From: an uncultured Verrucomicrobiota bacterium
GTDB taxonomy: Bacteria; Verrucomicrobiota; Kiritimatiellia; RFP12; UBA1067
DNA length: 8,451 bases
Direction: 5' to 3'
NCBI GenBank assembly: GCA_946631345.1
Contig: CAMPAA010000134.1
Span: 1 to 8,451 of the forward strand
Numbering within the stretch: position 1 is the first letter of the stretch; every line of letters starts with the position of its first letter. A program made the position numbers and the translations under genes. Positions 1-7,375 of this stretch are shown here, piece by piece. The notes beneath the pieces are model-generated. The model did not search any database and was not told the DNA's origin. It worked only from the letters and a program-made list of their open reading frames with translations.

Positions 1-52
1 GATCCGCCATGCCGACGGCGTTCGTGGTCGCGCGTATGCGCCATTCGCCGCT

Positions 53-2314
53 TTGAGGCGTGCAGTTGCTGTGCTTTCTGCCGTCGCCCCATCGCATTGG
101 TACGGTCCCGTTGAGGTTGCCGCCGGCTACAACTTCCGGGCGAGCCTTGTCAACGCCTCTGCAGACTATGGCTGGCATGAGTTCTGGGGGCCTATTATCG
201 GCAAGGGCGGCTTTACCATCGTGAACGGCAACACGCTCGAGGGCGTGAGGATGTACGGCACAAACACGTACGAAGGCGTAACTTCCATGCCAGACAGCGG
301 ACAGCTGTGGTTCATGCACCGCGATGCCCTGCCGTCCACCGATCCCGCGAAGTTCACCCTGCCCGCGAAAACCGGCAGGATGTACCTTCCGCTCCGCGAG
401 GACGGTTCGACGGAGGAGTTCGTCGGGTGGACAGCGGCCGACCTTAAGGATGTGTACGACGGGTTCGATGCTACCACCTCGGCGACGCAGCCGTTCCAAG
501 CGGTGATCGGCGAGGGCAAGACCTTCACCTATCCGTACGACTTCGACGCAACGGAGAAGACCTACAACGTACGCCAGAGGTATACCGGCGGCGGCACGGT
601 GCTGCTTACCGGCGACGCCATAGGGCGGCCGCGCTTCCGGCTGGAAGGCGATCCCGACGACGGCACGACCGTGGTGATAGACGGAAGCGGAGAGGGGCGC
701 GCCAACGAGTACGGGCAGATGATATTCTACGACGGGCGCTTCCTGCTCAAGAACGTCAACCACTGGTTCACGAGCGAGAGCGGAGATCTTGAGGCATTTA
801 ACGTCTATACGCGGGGAACATCGCCGAAGAGCCGCGTCACGTTCGGCTCCGGCACCTCAATGGGGCAGACGATCCAGCGCACGACGGAGATATTCAACCA
901 CATCTACGACGGCGAAGGCAAGTGCGGAGTTCTTGAGTTTCTCGACGGGTGCGCGTTCACGAACAGGCTCTGCATGGGGTATAACGTATACCAGTCGGCG
1001 GCGGTGTACCAGCGCGGCGGCGAGGTGTATCTCACGAACGGCGGCGGCAACGACGGGCATTTCGGATACGGCGGCTACGCCTTCTACGAGAACGCGGGCG
1101 GCGAGCTGACGATCCGCGGCTACACGCGCCTCGGCTTCACCCGTTCGGGCGTTGGCATCTGCCACATGGCCAACGACTGCACCGTGGAGGAGCTGGGGTT
1201 GATCGTCTCGGCGGGCGGCACCGGCGTGCTGTACCAGACCTCCGGCACGCTCACCGCCAACGGAACCTCGCTGGGCTCCCTATCCATCTGCAACGCCAAC
1301 TACGGCACGTCTTGGGGCGGGCACGGCAACATCACCGTGCGCGGCAAGGACGCCTGCGTGTACGTGAAGAACGACACCTTCTACATGTCGGACTGCTCCA
1401 TAAGCAAGTCGTTCATCAACCTGATGGACGGCGGCACCCTGCGCGTGGCCCAGGTGCGGAAGCGTGGGGCGACGACATACCGCACAGGGAACGACATATC
1501 AAACACCGTCGCCTATGTCGCGTTCAACGGCGGCGTGCTGAAGTCCACCGGCCTGAACGCCAACATATTCGGCTCCGGCACGAACGCGCCAGACCGCGTG
1601 ACGGTGTTCGCCGGCGGCGCGGTGCTGGATACCGACGCATACACCGTGACGAGCCGCATCTCTCTCCAGGCGCCCGAAGGGAAGGGCATCGCATCGATTG
1701 CGCTGCCCGTGGACTTTGACGCCACGGGCTACGTGGGGCCGCCGGTCGTAACCATCACAGGCGACGGCGAGGGTGCCACGGCGGTGTGCGAATTCGATTC
1801 CGTGAACCAGAAGGTGACAGGCATAACCGTGACCTCCCCAGGCTGGAACTACACCACCGCGAAGGTCACGCTGTCGCGCGGCGGCAAATCCGAAAGCGTA
1901 GAGTGCACACCCACGCTTGCGGCTAACGCCACGACAGGCGGCCTCGTGAAGCGCGGCTCCGGACGGCTCGTTCTCGCGGCGGCGAACACCTACGGCGGCA
2001 AGACGCGCATTGAGGGCGGCACTCTTGAGTTCGCCGTCGAGGGCGCGCTTCCCGTCGGCTCGGCGGTCGAGCTTGCAGGCGGCGGCATTGCGGTCGCCGA
2101 AGGTGTTGCCGCGCCTACCGAGCTTACCGTGGACCTGAGCGCGTACCCAGTGGAGGAAGGGCGGTCGGGCCGCTGGCCGCTAATGACGCTCGCTGACGGC
2201 GCAACCGCCGCCATGCCGACGGTGCACGGGCTTGATGTTGGCTGGTCGGCCGGATTTTCCGGGAACACGCTCCTGCTGCGCCGTGTGCGCGGAGCGATAT
2301 TCTCATTGCGGTGA
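53..2314 (+). CDS. Secreted beta-helix surface protein with PATR repeat (5' end uncertain)
   Basis: This is probably an exported, cell-surface or extracellular structural protein; no catalytic motif is visible. The sequence is rich in Gly, Thr, Val, Asn and Tyr, with loosely repeated rungs such as VYQRGG, FYENAGG and LYQTSGTL around residues 320-420, which suggests a right-handed beta-helix. Residues 559-611 (GYVGPPVVTITG, later VTGITVTSPG) form one copy of a Gly/Thr-rich module seen in many secreted proteins. Residues 629-660 (GGLVKRGSGRLVLAAANTYG, then GGTLEF) match the autotransporter-associated beta-strand repeat family (PF12951). No outer-membrane barrel or PEP-CTERM anchor follows; the protein ends in LLLRRVRGAIFSLR. 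Position 53 is a TTG and the frame is open to the left edge, so the true start is unknown; no good ribosome site precedes it. A strong hairpin follows the stop codon directly. The class is fairly sure; the role is not known. Confidence 0.75.
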   Translation: MRRAVAVLSAVAPSHWYGPVEVAAGYNFRASLVNASADYGWHEFWGPIIGKGGFTIVNGNTLEGVRMYGTNTYEGVTSMPDSGQLWFMHRDALPSTDPAKFTLPAKTGRMYLPLREDGSTEEFVGWTAADLKDVYDGFDATTSATQPFQAVIGEGKTFTYPYDFDATEKTYNVRQRYTGGGTVLLTGDAIGRPRFRLEGDPDDGTTVVIDGSGEGRANEYGQMIFYDGRFLLKNVNHWFTSESGDLEAFNVYTRGTSPKSRVTFGSGTSMGQTIQRTTEIFNHIYDGEGKCGVLEFLDGCAFTNRLCMGYNVYQSAAVYQRGGEVYLTNGGGNDGHFGYGGYAFYENAGGELTIRGYTRLGFTRSGVGICHMANDCTVEELGLIVSAGGTGVLYQTSGTLTANGTSLGSLSICNANYGTSWGGHGNITVRGKDACVYVKNDTFYMSDCSISKSFINLMDGGTLRVAQVRKRGATTYRTGNDISNTVAYVAFNGGVLKSTGLNANIFGSGTNAPDRVTVFAGGAVLDTDAYTVTSRISLQAPEGKGIASIALPVDFDATGYVGPPVVTITGDGEGATAVCEFDSVNQKVTGITVTSPGWNYTTAKVTLSRGGKSESVECTPTLAANATTGGLVKRGSGRLVLAAANTYGGKTRIEGGTLEFAVEGALPVGSAVELAGGGIAVAEGVAAPTELTVDLSAYPVEEGRSGRWPLMTLADGATAAMPTVHGLDVGWSAGFSGNTLLLRRVRGAIFSLR

Positions 2315-2374
2315 CGGGCGGTGCCTGAAGAATGTCCAGGAGCGGTGCGCCGCACCGCCCGCCGCAATGTTTTT
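2315..2374 (+). terminator. Probable rho-independent terminator after the surface-protein gene
   Basis: Beginning at the base after the stop codon, CGGGCGGTGC (2315-2324) is perfectly complementary to GCACCGCCCG (2352-2361), a 10-bp GC-rich stem with a 27-nt loop. A T5 run (2370-2374) lies 8 nt after the stem. A competing shorter hairpin, GCGGTGC (2342-2348) with GCACCGC (2352-2358) and a 3-nt loop, uses the same right arm. The T run is short and offset, so termination may be inefficient. Position between the stop codon and the purA promoter supports the call. Confidence 0.6.
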
Positions 2375-2389
2375 GCGCATTGCATGCGC
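2363..2389. promoter_or_regulatory. Overlapping dyads upstream of purA, candidate operator
   Basis: Three overlapping inverted repeats sit just upstream of the purA -10 element: CGCAA (2363-2367) with TTGCG (2373-2377); GCAATG (2364-2369) with CATTGC (2378-2383); and GCGCAT (2375-2380) with ATGCGC (2384-2389). The first resembles the LacI-family PurR operator core of enterobacteria (CGCAA-ACGT-TTGCG), but with a 5-nt instead of a 4-nt centre. The last overlaps the expected -35 position. The symmetry is directly visible; a regulatory role is inference, and some of it could belong to the terminator structure. Confidence 0.35.
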
Positions 2390-2413
2390 ACAGCGGCCGA
2401 AATATGGTACAAT
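2385..2413 (+). promoter_or_regulatory. purA promoter with extended -10
   Basis: TACAAT (2408-2413) differs from the consensus TATAAT at one base and is preceded by TGG (2405-2407), giving an extended -10 element. The -35 position at 17-bp spacing reads TGCGCA (2385-2390), a poor match, as is usual for extended -10 promoters. The predicted start near 2420 gives a leader of about 53 nt. In the leader a small hairpin can form, TTCCGC (2433-2438) with GCGGAA (2447-2452). The purine-rich stretch AAAGAAAGAG (2451-2460), 12 nt before the ATG, is the only ribosome-site candidate and is weak. Confidence 0.55.
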
Positions 2414-2472
2414 AGCGCCCATCAATGAAAGGTTCCGCATAAAAAGGCGGAAAGAAAGAGAATCGACTCGGA

Positions 2473-3819
2473 ATGAATACGGTTTTGATCGGCTCCCAGT
2501 GGGGAGATGAGGGCAAGGGCAAGGTCATCGACGTGCTGACGGACAAGGCGGACGTCGTGGTGCGCTACCAAGGCGGCTCCAACGCCGGGCATACGGTGAT
2601 AGCGGAAGGCAAGAAGCGCGTGCTGCGGCTGATACCGAGCGGCATCCTGCACGAAGGCAAGGTTTGCGTGATCGGCAACGGCGTGGTGATGAACCCGCTC
2701 GACCTCATAGAGGAGATCGAGGCGATGCGCGCGACGGGCGTGGAACCGAAAGGGCGGCTGTTCATATCCACGCGCACGCAGATGGTGATGCTCTATCACC
2801 GCGCGCTCGACAAGGCGGAGGAGGCGGCGCGCGCGCCAGGCAAGAAGATCGGCACGACTGGGCGCGGAATAGGTCCCGCCTACGCCGCGAAGGTCTCCCG
2901 CACAGGTCTCAGGTGCGGCGATATGCTCACCGCCGGGTTCCTCGACCTCGTGCGCGAGCAGGTGGAGGAGACCAACGCCAAGCTCAGGATGCTCAAGGCC
3001 GAGCGCGTTGACGCCGGCGACGACATCGAGGTGCCCGGCTGCACCGTGAAGGGCTACCAGCTTGACGCCGATGAGCTCGTAGCAATCTACCGCACCGTCC
3101 AGGAGAAGCTTTCACCCTACGTGCGCGACACCGTGCCAATGCTGCACGAAGCGAAGAAGGCCGGCAAATCCATACTGCTTGAAGGCGCGCAGGGCACGAT
3201 GCTCGACATCGACTTCGGCACGTACCCGTTCGTGACGTCGTCCAACCCGACCTCCGGCGGCGCGTGCATCGGCAGCGGACTCTCCCCGCGCGACATCGAC
3301 TGCGTTGTAGGCGTAATCAAGGCCTACACCACGCGCGTGGGCGAAGGCCCGTTCCCGACGGAGCTGTACAACGCGGTGAACCTGCAGGATCCCGACGGCA
3401 AGACGATGGCCGAGCGCGGGCACGAGTTCGGCGCGGTCACGAAGCGTCCGCGCAGAACCGGCTGGTACGACGCCGTGATCGCCCGTTATGCCCAGCAGGT
3501 GAATGGTGTCGACTACTGGGCGCTCACGAAGCTCGACGTGATGGACGTGTTCCCGAAGATCAAGATATGCGTCGCCTACGAGCTGGACGGCAGACGCATC
3601 GACTACATGCCATCTTCGGCGGCGGAGCTTGCGCGCGTAAAGCCCATATACGAGGAGATGGATGGCTGGATGTGCGAAACGTCCAACGTGACGCGCATGG
3701 AGGATCTGCCGCCCAAGGCCAAGGCCTACGTAGACAGGTTGGTGGAGCTTTCAGGCGGCAAGCTCGGCATCCTTTCAATCGGCCCCGCACGGGAGTCAAC
3801 GCTGCGAATAGCCCTATGA
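2473..3819 (+). CDS. purA: Adenylosuccinate synthase
   Basis: PurA is a cytoplasmic enzyme that couples GTP hydrolysis to condensation of IMP with aspartate, giving adenylosuccinate, the first committed step to AMP. The 448-residue product has the whole family pattern. The N-terminal GSQWGDEGKGK (residues 7-17) is the phosphate loop and carries the catalytic Asp12. NAGHT (37-41) supplies catalytic His40. KIGTTGRGIGPAY lies near 125-138, EGAQGTMLDID near 238-248, RRTGW near 327 and the guanine-binding TKLDVMD near 352. The usual length is about 425-435 residues; the extra residues seem to lie around 178-197. The ATG at 2473 gives the standard N-terminus. The gene follows an extended -10 promoter and overlaps the next gene by 4 bp. 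Identification is secure. Confidence 0.97.
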   Translation: MNTVLIGSQWGDEGKGKVIDVLTDKADVVVRYQGGSNAGHTVIAEGKKRVLRLIPSGILHEGKVCVIGNGVVMNPLDLIEEIEAMRATGVEPKGRLFISTRTQMVMLYHRALDKAEEAARAPGKKIGTTGRGIGPAYAAKVSRTGLRCGDMLTAGFLDLVREQVEETNAKLRMLKAERVDAGDDIEVPGCTVKGYQLDADELVAIYRTVQEKLSPYVRDTVPMLHEAKKAGKSILLEGAQGTMLDIDFGTYPFVTSSNPTSGGACIGSGLSPRDIDCVVGVIKAYTTRVGEGPFPTELYNAVNLQDPDGKTMAERGHEFGAVTKRPRRTGWYDAVIARYAQQVNGVDYWALTKLDVMDVFPKIKICVAYELDGRRIDYMPSSAAELARVKPIYEEMDGWMCETSNVTRMEDLPPKAKAYVDRLVELSGGKLGILSIGPARESTLRIAL

Positions 3820-4712
3820 ACCCAATCCTGAAACGCACCCTCGCCGGACTGAGCGTCGGCGCAATCGTTATCGGACTGTTCCTGTACTGTCCGCTCCGGG
3901 CGATCATGCCGATCATACTCGTCCTTTCCACCTTCGCGCAGCTGGAGTTCTACGCGATGGCCAAGAAGAGGTACGAGCCGGTGACGTGGTTCGGGCTGCT
4001 GATGGGTGCGGCGTGCATAATCCTGTGCGGTGTCATCGGATTTGGAAAAGGGCTTATGTGGCTCAACGCGCTATTCATCCCGTCGCTGATGATCGCCTTT
4101 GCCGTTCTGTGCCTGATCGTCCTCGTCAGTTCGCGGTACAGAAATCCCGTCGGCACGATCGCCGTGACGATGATGGGGTTCCTGTACGTGCCGTTCCTGA
4201 TGTCGTTCTTTCTGCTGACGACCCAGCTCACATGCTGCCCGTGGATAGATGTCGGTGCGCCGGCGTCGCGTACGGGCCTCTACACGCTCTTCGCGCTGAT
4301 CGCCGTCGCGAAGTTCTCCGATACGGGCGGGTTCGCGTTCGGCATGGCGTTCGGAAAGCACAAGATGTGCCCCGCGATCTCGCCGAAGAAATCTTGGGAA
4401 GGGCTGCTCGGCTCGATGGTGTTCTCGGCGGTGACGGCGGCGGTTATGCTGGCTCTTGCGCGCCATTTCGAGTGGGGCAATGACCTGCGGTTCTGGAATT
4501 CGCTCATCTATTCCCAGGCGATGGTGTTCGGAGCCTTGCTGGCGCTTGTGGCGACGGCGTGCGACCTGATCGAAAGCCGCTTCAAGCGGGAGTTCGGGGT
4601 GAAGGATTCCTCCGTGTTCCTGCCGGCGGGAATGGGCGGGCTTCTAGACATGTTCGATTCCGTGCTGTTCATCCCCGCCCTGGCGTACATCCCGATCTTT
4701 ATCCTGAAGTAA
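3816..4712 (+). CDS. cdsA: Phosphatidate cytidylyltransferase (CDP-diacylglycerol synthase)
   Basis: CdsA is an integral inner-membrane enzyme that converts phosphatidate and CTP to CDP-diacylglycerol and pyrophosphate, the precursor of all glycerophospholipids. The product has 298 residues, normal for the family, with about eight hydrophobic segments (roughly 8-30, 28-45, 57-76, 84-105, 113-135, 154-178, 196-215, 235-252, 281-297). Conserved pieces include KFSDTGGFAFG (166-176), SPKKSWEG (189-196), ACDLIESRFKR (248-258) and KDSS (263-266). The C-terminal signature reads GMGGLLDMFD (272-281), where the common form is GHGGILDRID, so the usual His and Arg are absent while both Asp remain. The start is the ATG at 3816, overlapping the purA stop as ATGA, which implies translational coupling; the open frame continues further upstream inside purA, but that part is not CdsA-like. 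uppS and dxr, frequent partners elsewhere, are not next to it. Confidence 0.93.
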   Translation: MNPILKRTLAGLSVGAIVIGLFLYCPLRAIMPIILVLSTFAQLEFYAMAKKRYEPVTWFGLLMGAACIILCGVIGFGKGLMWLNALFIPSLMIAFAVLCLIVLVSSRYRNPVGTIAVTMMGFLYVPFLMSFFLLTTQLTCCPWIDVGAPASRTGLYTLFALIAVAKFSDTGGFAFGMAFGKHKMCPAISPKKSWEGLLGSMVFSAVTAAVMLALARHFEWGNDLRFWNSLIYSQAMVFGALLALVATACDLIESRFKREFGVKDSSVFLPAGMGGLLDMFDSVLFIPALAYIPIFILK

Positions 4713-4723
4713 GGAAGGCGAAG

Positions 4724-6184
4724 GTGAAAAGACGAGACTTCATCAAGACGGGGGCTCTTGCCGGGCTATCGCCGCTGTTCAATATAGGTTGCGTCGGATT
4801 CGGCACGGGCCGGGCGCGGCAGATCGCCGCAGGCGCGAAGATACGGCTTGGTCTTATCGGATGCGGAGGGCGCATGGGGCTGAGCGTCAATTACGGCATC
4901 CTGAACAACCTCTGCGGAGAGGAGATCGTATGCCTCTGCGACCCGGATCCCTCTCGCTGGGACAAGGTGCGCGCCGTCGTCAAGGCGCATCAGCCGCATA
5001 CGGACGTCGCGAAAATCGCCGCCTACCACGACTACCGCGAGATGCTGGACAAGGAAGGCTCCCGCATAGACGCCGTAGTGATCGCCACCCCAAATCACCA
5101 CCATGCGCCTGCTGCGCTCCGCGCCATGGCGCTGGGCCTCCACGTGTACGTGGAGAAGCCGATGGCCCTCACCATCGAGGAGGTGCGCCTCATGCGAGCG
5201 GCCGCGAAACGCTACGGCGTTGTCACGCAGGTAGGCAACCACGGGCATTCCGAGGAGGGGATGCGCCGCCTCGTTGAGTACATCGCCGCAGGGCAGATCG
5301 GGCAGGTTCATGACGTGTACTGCTACGACGACAGGCTCAACGCCATGCGCTACAGGCCGCCTTCCGCGCCGCCTCCGGCCGGCATGGACTGGGATAGCTG
5401 GTGCGGCCCCGCACCGATCTGCGACTACTACGCGCCGACCGCCGACCACAACGGGCTTCATCCACATGACTGGCATTCATGGATCGGCTACGGCAACGGC
5501 TCCATCGGCAACATGGGCACGCATATCCTCGATCCCGCGTTCTGGGCGCTCCATCTTGGCGAGACTGCGCCCGAGAGCGTGGTCGCGGACGACGTGGAAT
5601 GGGGCTGCGCAGGCAGCTGGTCCTGGCGCACCACTCTGCGATGGCGTTTCCCCGCCCGCAAGGGAATGGACGCCGTCACGCTCCACTGGTACGACGGCGT
5701 AAAGGATGGCGTGCCTTACGACAGGGCGCACGTCAACCGCATAGGGTGCTGCCTCAAGCGCGAGTACCAGAACCTCCCGCCGATTGTCGAGGAGGTGGAG
5801 CGCCGATACGGCGTTGGCCTTGGCGAACTCGGCGCGCTCTTCGTGGGCGAGAAGGGGTTCATCAGAATTGGCCCGCACGGCAACGCGCTCGTGTTCGCGC
5901 CGAAGGAGCTAAGCAAGCCAAAACCGCCGAAGACGCTCCCGCGCGAAAAGGGTCTGAACCACCAAACGGACTGGCTCAGGGCGATACGCAACCCGTCCCG
6001 CGCGGCGGGATGCGACTTCGGCTATTCCGCTCCGCTTGCTGAGACCGTGTTGCTTGGCAACGTGGCGGCGCTCGCAGGGAAGGGCAGGGAGCTTCGCTGG
6101 GACGGCAGGAATGTTCCCGGCGACGAATGCGCTAACGCATTTCTCCGCACCTCGTACCGCAAGGGCTGGGAACTGGAGGCATAG
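4724..6184 (+). CDS. Tat-exported Gfo/Idh/MocA family oxidoreductase
   Basis: This is a predicted NAD(P)-dependent dehydrogenase or redox-cofactor hydrolase acting on a sugar or cyclitol; the substrate cannot be read from sequence. The 486-residue product starts with a twin-arginine signal (KRRDFIK, residues 2-8, then a short hydrophobic stretch to about 23). Cys23 is preceded by NIG, a poor lipobox. The Rossmann fold follows with IGCGGRMG (45-52), acidic DPD (73-75), ATPNHHH (121-127) and the family's EKP (144-146). The C-terminal domain has HPHDWHSW (246-253) and GNMGTH (262-267), as in signal-bearing members from Planctomycetota and Verrucomicrobiota, and ends with RKGWEL. The GTG at 4724 is chosen because AAGGAAGG (4711-4718) lies 5 nt upstream and the Tat motif begins at once. 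It begins 11 bp after cdsA and is 2 bp from the next gene. Confidence 0.9.
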   Translation: MKRRDFIKTGALAGLSPLFNIGCVGFGTGRARQIAAGAKIRLGLIGCGGRMGLSVNYGILNNLCGEEIVCLCDPDPSRWDKVRAVVKAHQPHTDVAKIAAYHDYREMLDKEGSRIDAVVIATPNHHHAPAALRAMALGLHVYVEKPMALTIEEVRLMRAAAKRYGVVTQVGNHGHSEEGMRRLVEYIAAGQIGQVHDVYCYDDRLNAMRYRPPSAPPPAGMDWDSWCGPAPICDYYAPTADHNGLHPHDWHSWIGYGNGSIGNMGTHILDPAFWALHLGETAPESVVADDVEWGCAGSWSWRTTLRWRFPARKGMDAVTLHWYDGVKDGVPYDRAHVNRIGCCLKREYQNLPPIVEEVERRYGVGLGELGALFVGEKGFIRIGPHGNALVFAPKELSKPKPPKTLPREKGLNHQTDWLRAIRNPSRAAGCDFGYSAPLAETVLLGNVAALAGKGRELRWDGRNVPGDECANAFLRTSYRKGWELEA

Positions 6185-6186
6185 AG

Positions 6187-7317
6187 ATGGATGCCGAACC
6201 GATATCGGGCCGGATCGGCCGCAAGTCGTTTCTCGCGATGGGGCTTGGCATGGCGGCGGGATGCCTTTCGCCGCAGCGCGATTCCGCAGTGCACCGTGCG
6301 CCTGGCGGCGGCGATCCGAGGATGCGCGGGCCTTTCCCGATAATGACAACGCCGTACCTCAAAGACGGCTCCGTGGATTACGAGTCGCTTGCCCGAGAGG
6401 CGCTGTTCGTGGCGCGGAATGGATGCCCGGGCGTGGTGTGGTGCCAGTCGAACGACGCCATCGACCTGCTTTCGTTCGACGAGAAGGTGCGCGGATACGA
6501 GACGCTCGCTCGCACCCTACAGGGCCACAGCATAACTCTTGCGCTCGGCTGCAACGGCAAGGATGCAGCGCAGATGCTGCGTGAAGTGGAGGCGGTGGAG
6601 GCCGTGGCCGCAAGGCATCCGTCCGCAAACATCGCAATCATCTCGCGTCCGCCGGATTCCGGCCGCACCCAGGCTGACATACGCGACTACTACGAACGGC
6701 TGGCGACGGTGGCGAAACGTCCGGTGATCATCCAGACGTACGTGAACAAGACGTGTCCGTCGCCGGAGGTGAAGTTGCTGGTGGAGCTTGCGAAGAGGCA
6801 TCCGGCGACATTCGGGTACATAAAGGAGGAGTCGGACGGGAACCGCGCAAACGACAGGATGGTGGAGGAGGTTGCGGCGAAGCCCACGATCCACACGGTG
6901 TACAGCGCATGGGGTGGATGGCAGTGGCTGTACCAGAGCAGGCGGTGCGGCTCCGAAGGGCTTGTCTCCGAACGGTGCGCCTATGCGCCGCTGCTCTCGT
7001 ACATCTGGCGGCGCATGGAGGATGGCGATTCGGACGGCACCCTAACCCAGGCGTTCGCGCTGTACCGGCTGCTCATCGACCAAAGGGGCTTCCCTCGCGG
7101 TGACATGCGCGGCTACGCGCTCCACTACTTCCGCAGGCTCGGTATCTTCTCCACCACGCTCACGCGCCAGTACAAAAAGGCGAGCGTGCAGGAGCAGGGG
7201 ATCGTGGCGGAATCTGGCTCATCGGGTTGGAGGCTGGAGGATATTTCGCTGACCGCGAGCCAAAGGGCCGAACTCGACGACTGCTACGATGCCATGCTGC
7301 GCTTCTGCGGCCAATGA
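6187..7317 (+). CDS. Signal-bearing DapA/NanA-family lyase-like protein
   Basis: This is a TIM-barrel protein of the dihydrodipicolinate synthase/N-acetylneuraminate lyase family, with an unknown substrate. The 376-residue product has an N-terminal export signal (GRKSFL at 11-16, hydrophobic AMGLGMAAGC at 17-26); it carries Arg-Lys rather than Arg-Arg, and Cys26 could be a lipidation site. The barrel starts with GPFPIMTTPYLKDG (48-61). Lys213 in GYIKEES aligns with the Schiff-base lysine. The family's GTTGE loop reads QSNDA (87-91), and the usual YNVPGRT reads QTYVNKT (183-189), so the Thr pair, the catalytic Tyr and the Arg of true DapA are missing. It is therefore not a lysine-biosynthesis enzyme. 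GGAGG (6175-6179), 7 nt before the ATG, supports the start. It is 2 bp from the Gfo/Idh gene and surely cotranscribed with it. An aldolase or sugar-acid lyase role is inference. Confidence 0.85.
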   Translation: MDAEPISGRIGRKSFLAMGLGMAAGCLSPQRDSAVHRAPGGGDPRMRGPFPIMTTPYLKDGSVDYESLAREALFVARNGCPGVVWCQSNDAIDLLSFDEKVRGYETLARTLQGHSITLALGCNGKDAAQMLREVEAVEAVAARHPSANIAIISRPPDSGRTQADIRDYYERLATVAKRPVIIQTYVNKTCPSPEVKLLVELAKRHPATFGYIKEESDGNRANDRMVEEVAAKPTIHTVYSAWGGWQWLYQSRRCGSEGLVSERCAYAPLLSYIWRRMEDGDSDGTLTQAFALYRLLIDQRGFPRGDMRGYALHYFRRLGIFSTTLTRQYKKASVQEQGIVAESGSSGWRLEDISLTASQRAELDDCYDAMLRFCGQ

Positions 7318-7375
7318 TTGTGGTTAGGATTTGCGTTTGGGTGCGGATGTGTTGCTGGCAGTTATGGAGCGGTGA

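Noticed and set aside
2425..2442. Five-codon leader peptide (MKGSA) before purA
   Set aside because: It is too short and has no ribosome site or regulatory codon run, so chance is more likely.
3264..3815. Upstream extension of the cdsA frame inside purA
   Set aside because: The translation before 3816 is Arg-rich shadow sequence of purA; CdsA-like hydrophobic sequence begins exactly at the ATG that overlaps the purA stop.
4559..4723. Upstream extension of the Gfo/Idh frame inside cdsA
   Set aside because: It is out-of-frame cdsA sequence without similarity to the family; the GTG at 4724 has a good ribosome site and opens directly into the Tat motif.
4766..5476. Long minus-strand open frame (236 codons) opposite the Gfo/Idh gene
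   Set aside because: It lies fully antisense to a gene with clear family motifs; high GC leaves stops rare on the opposite strand, and the translation shows no recognisable domain.
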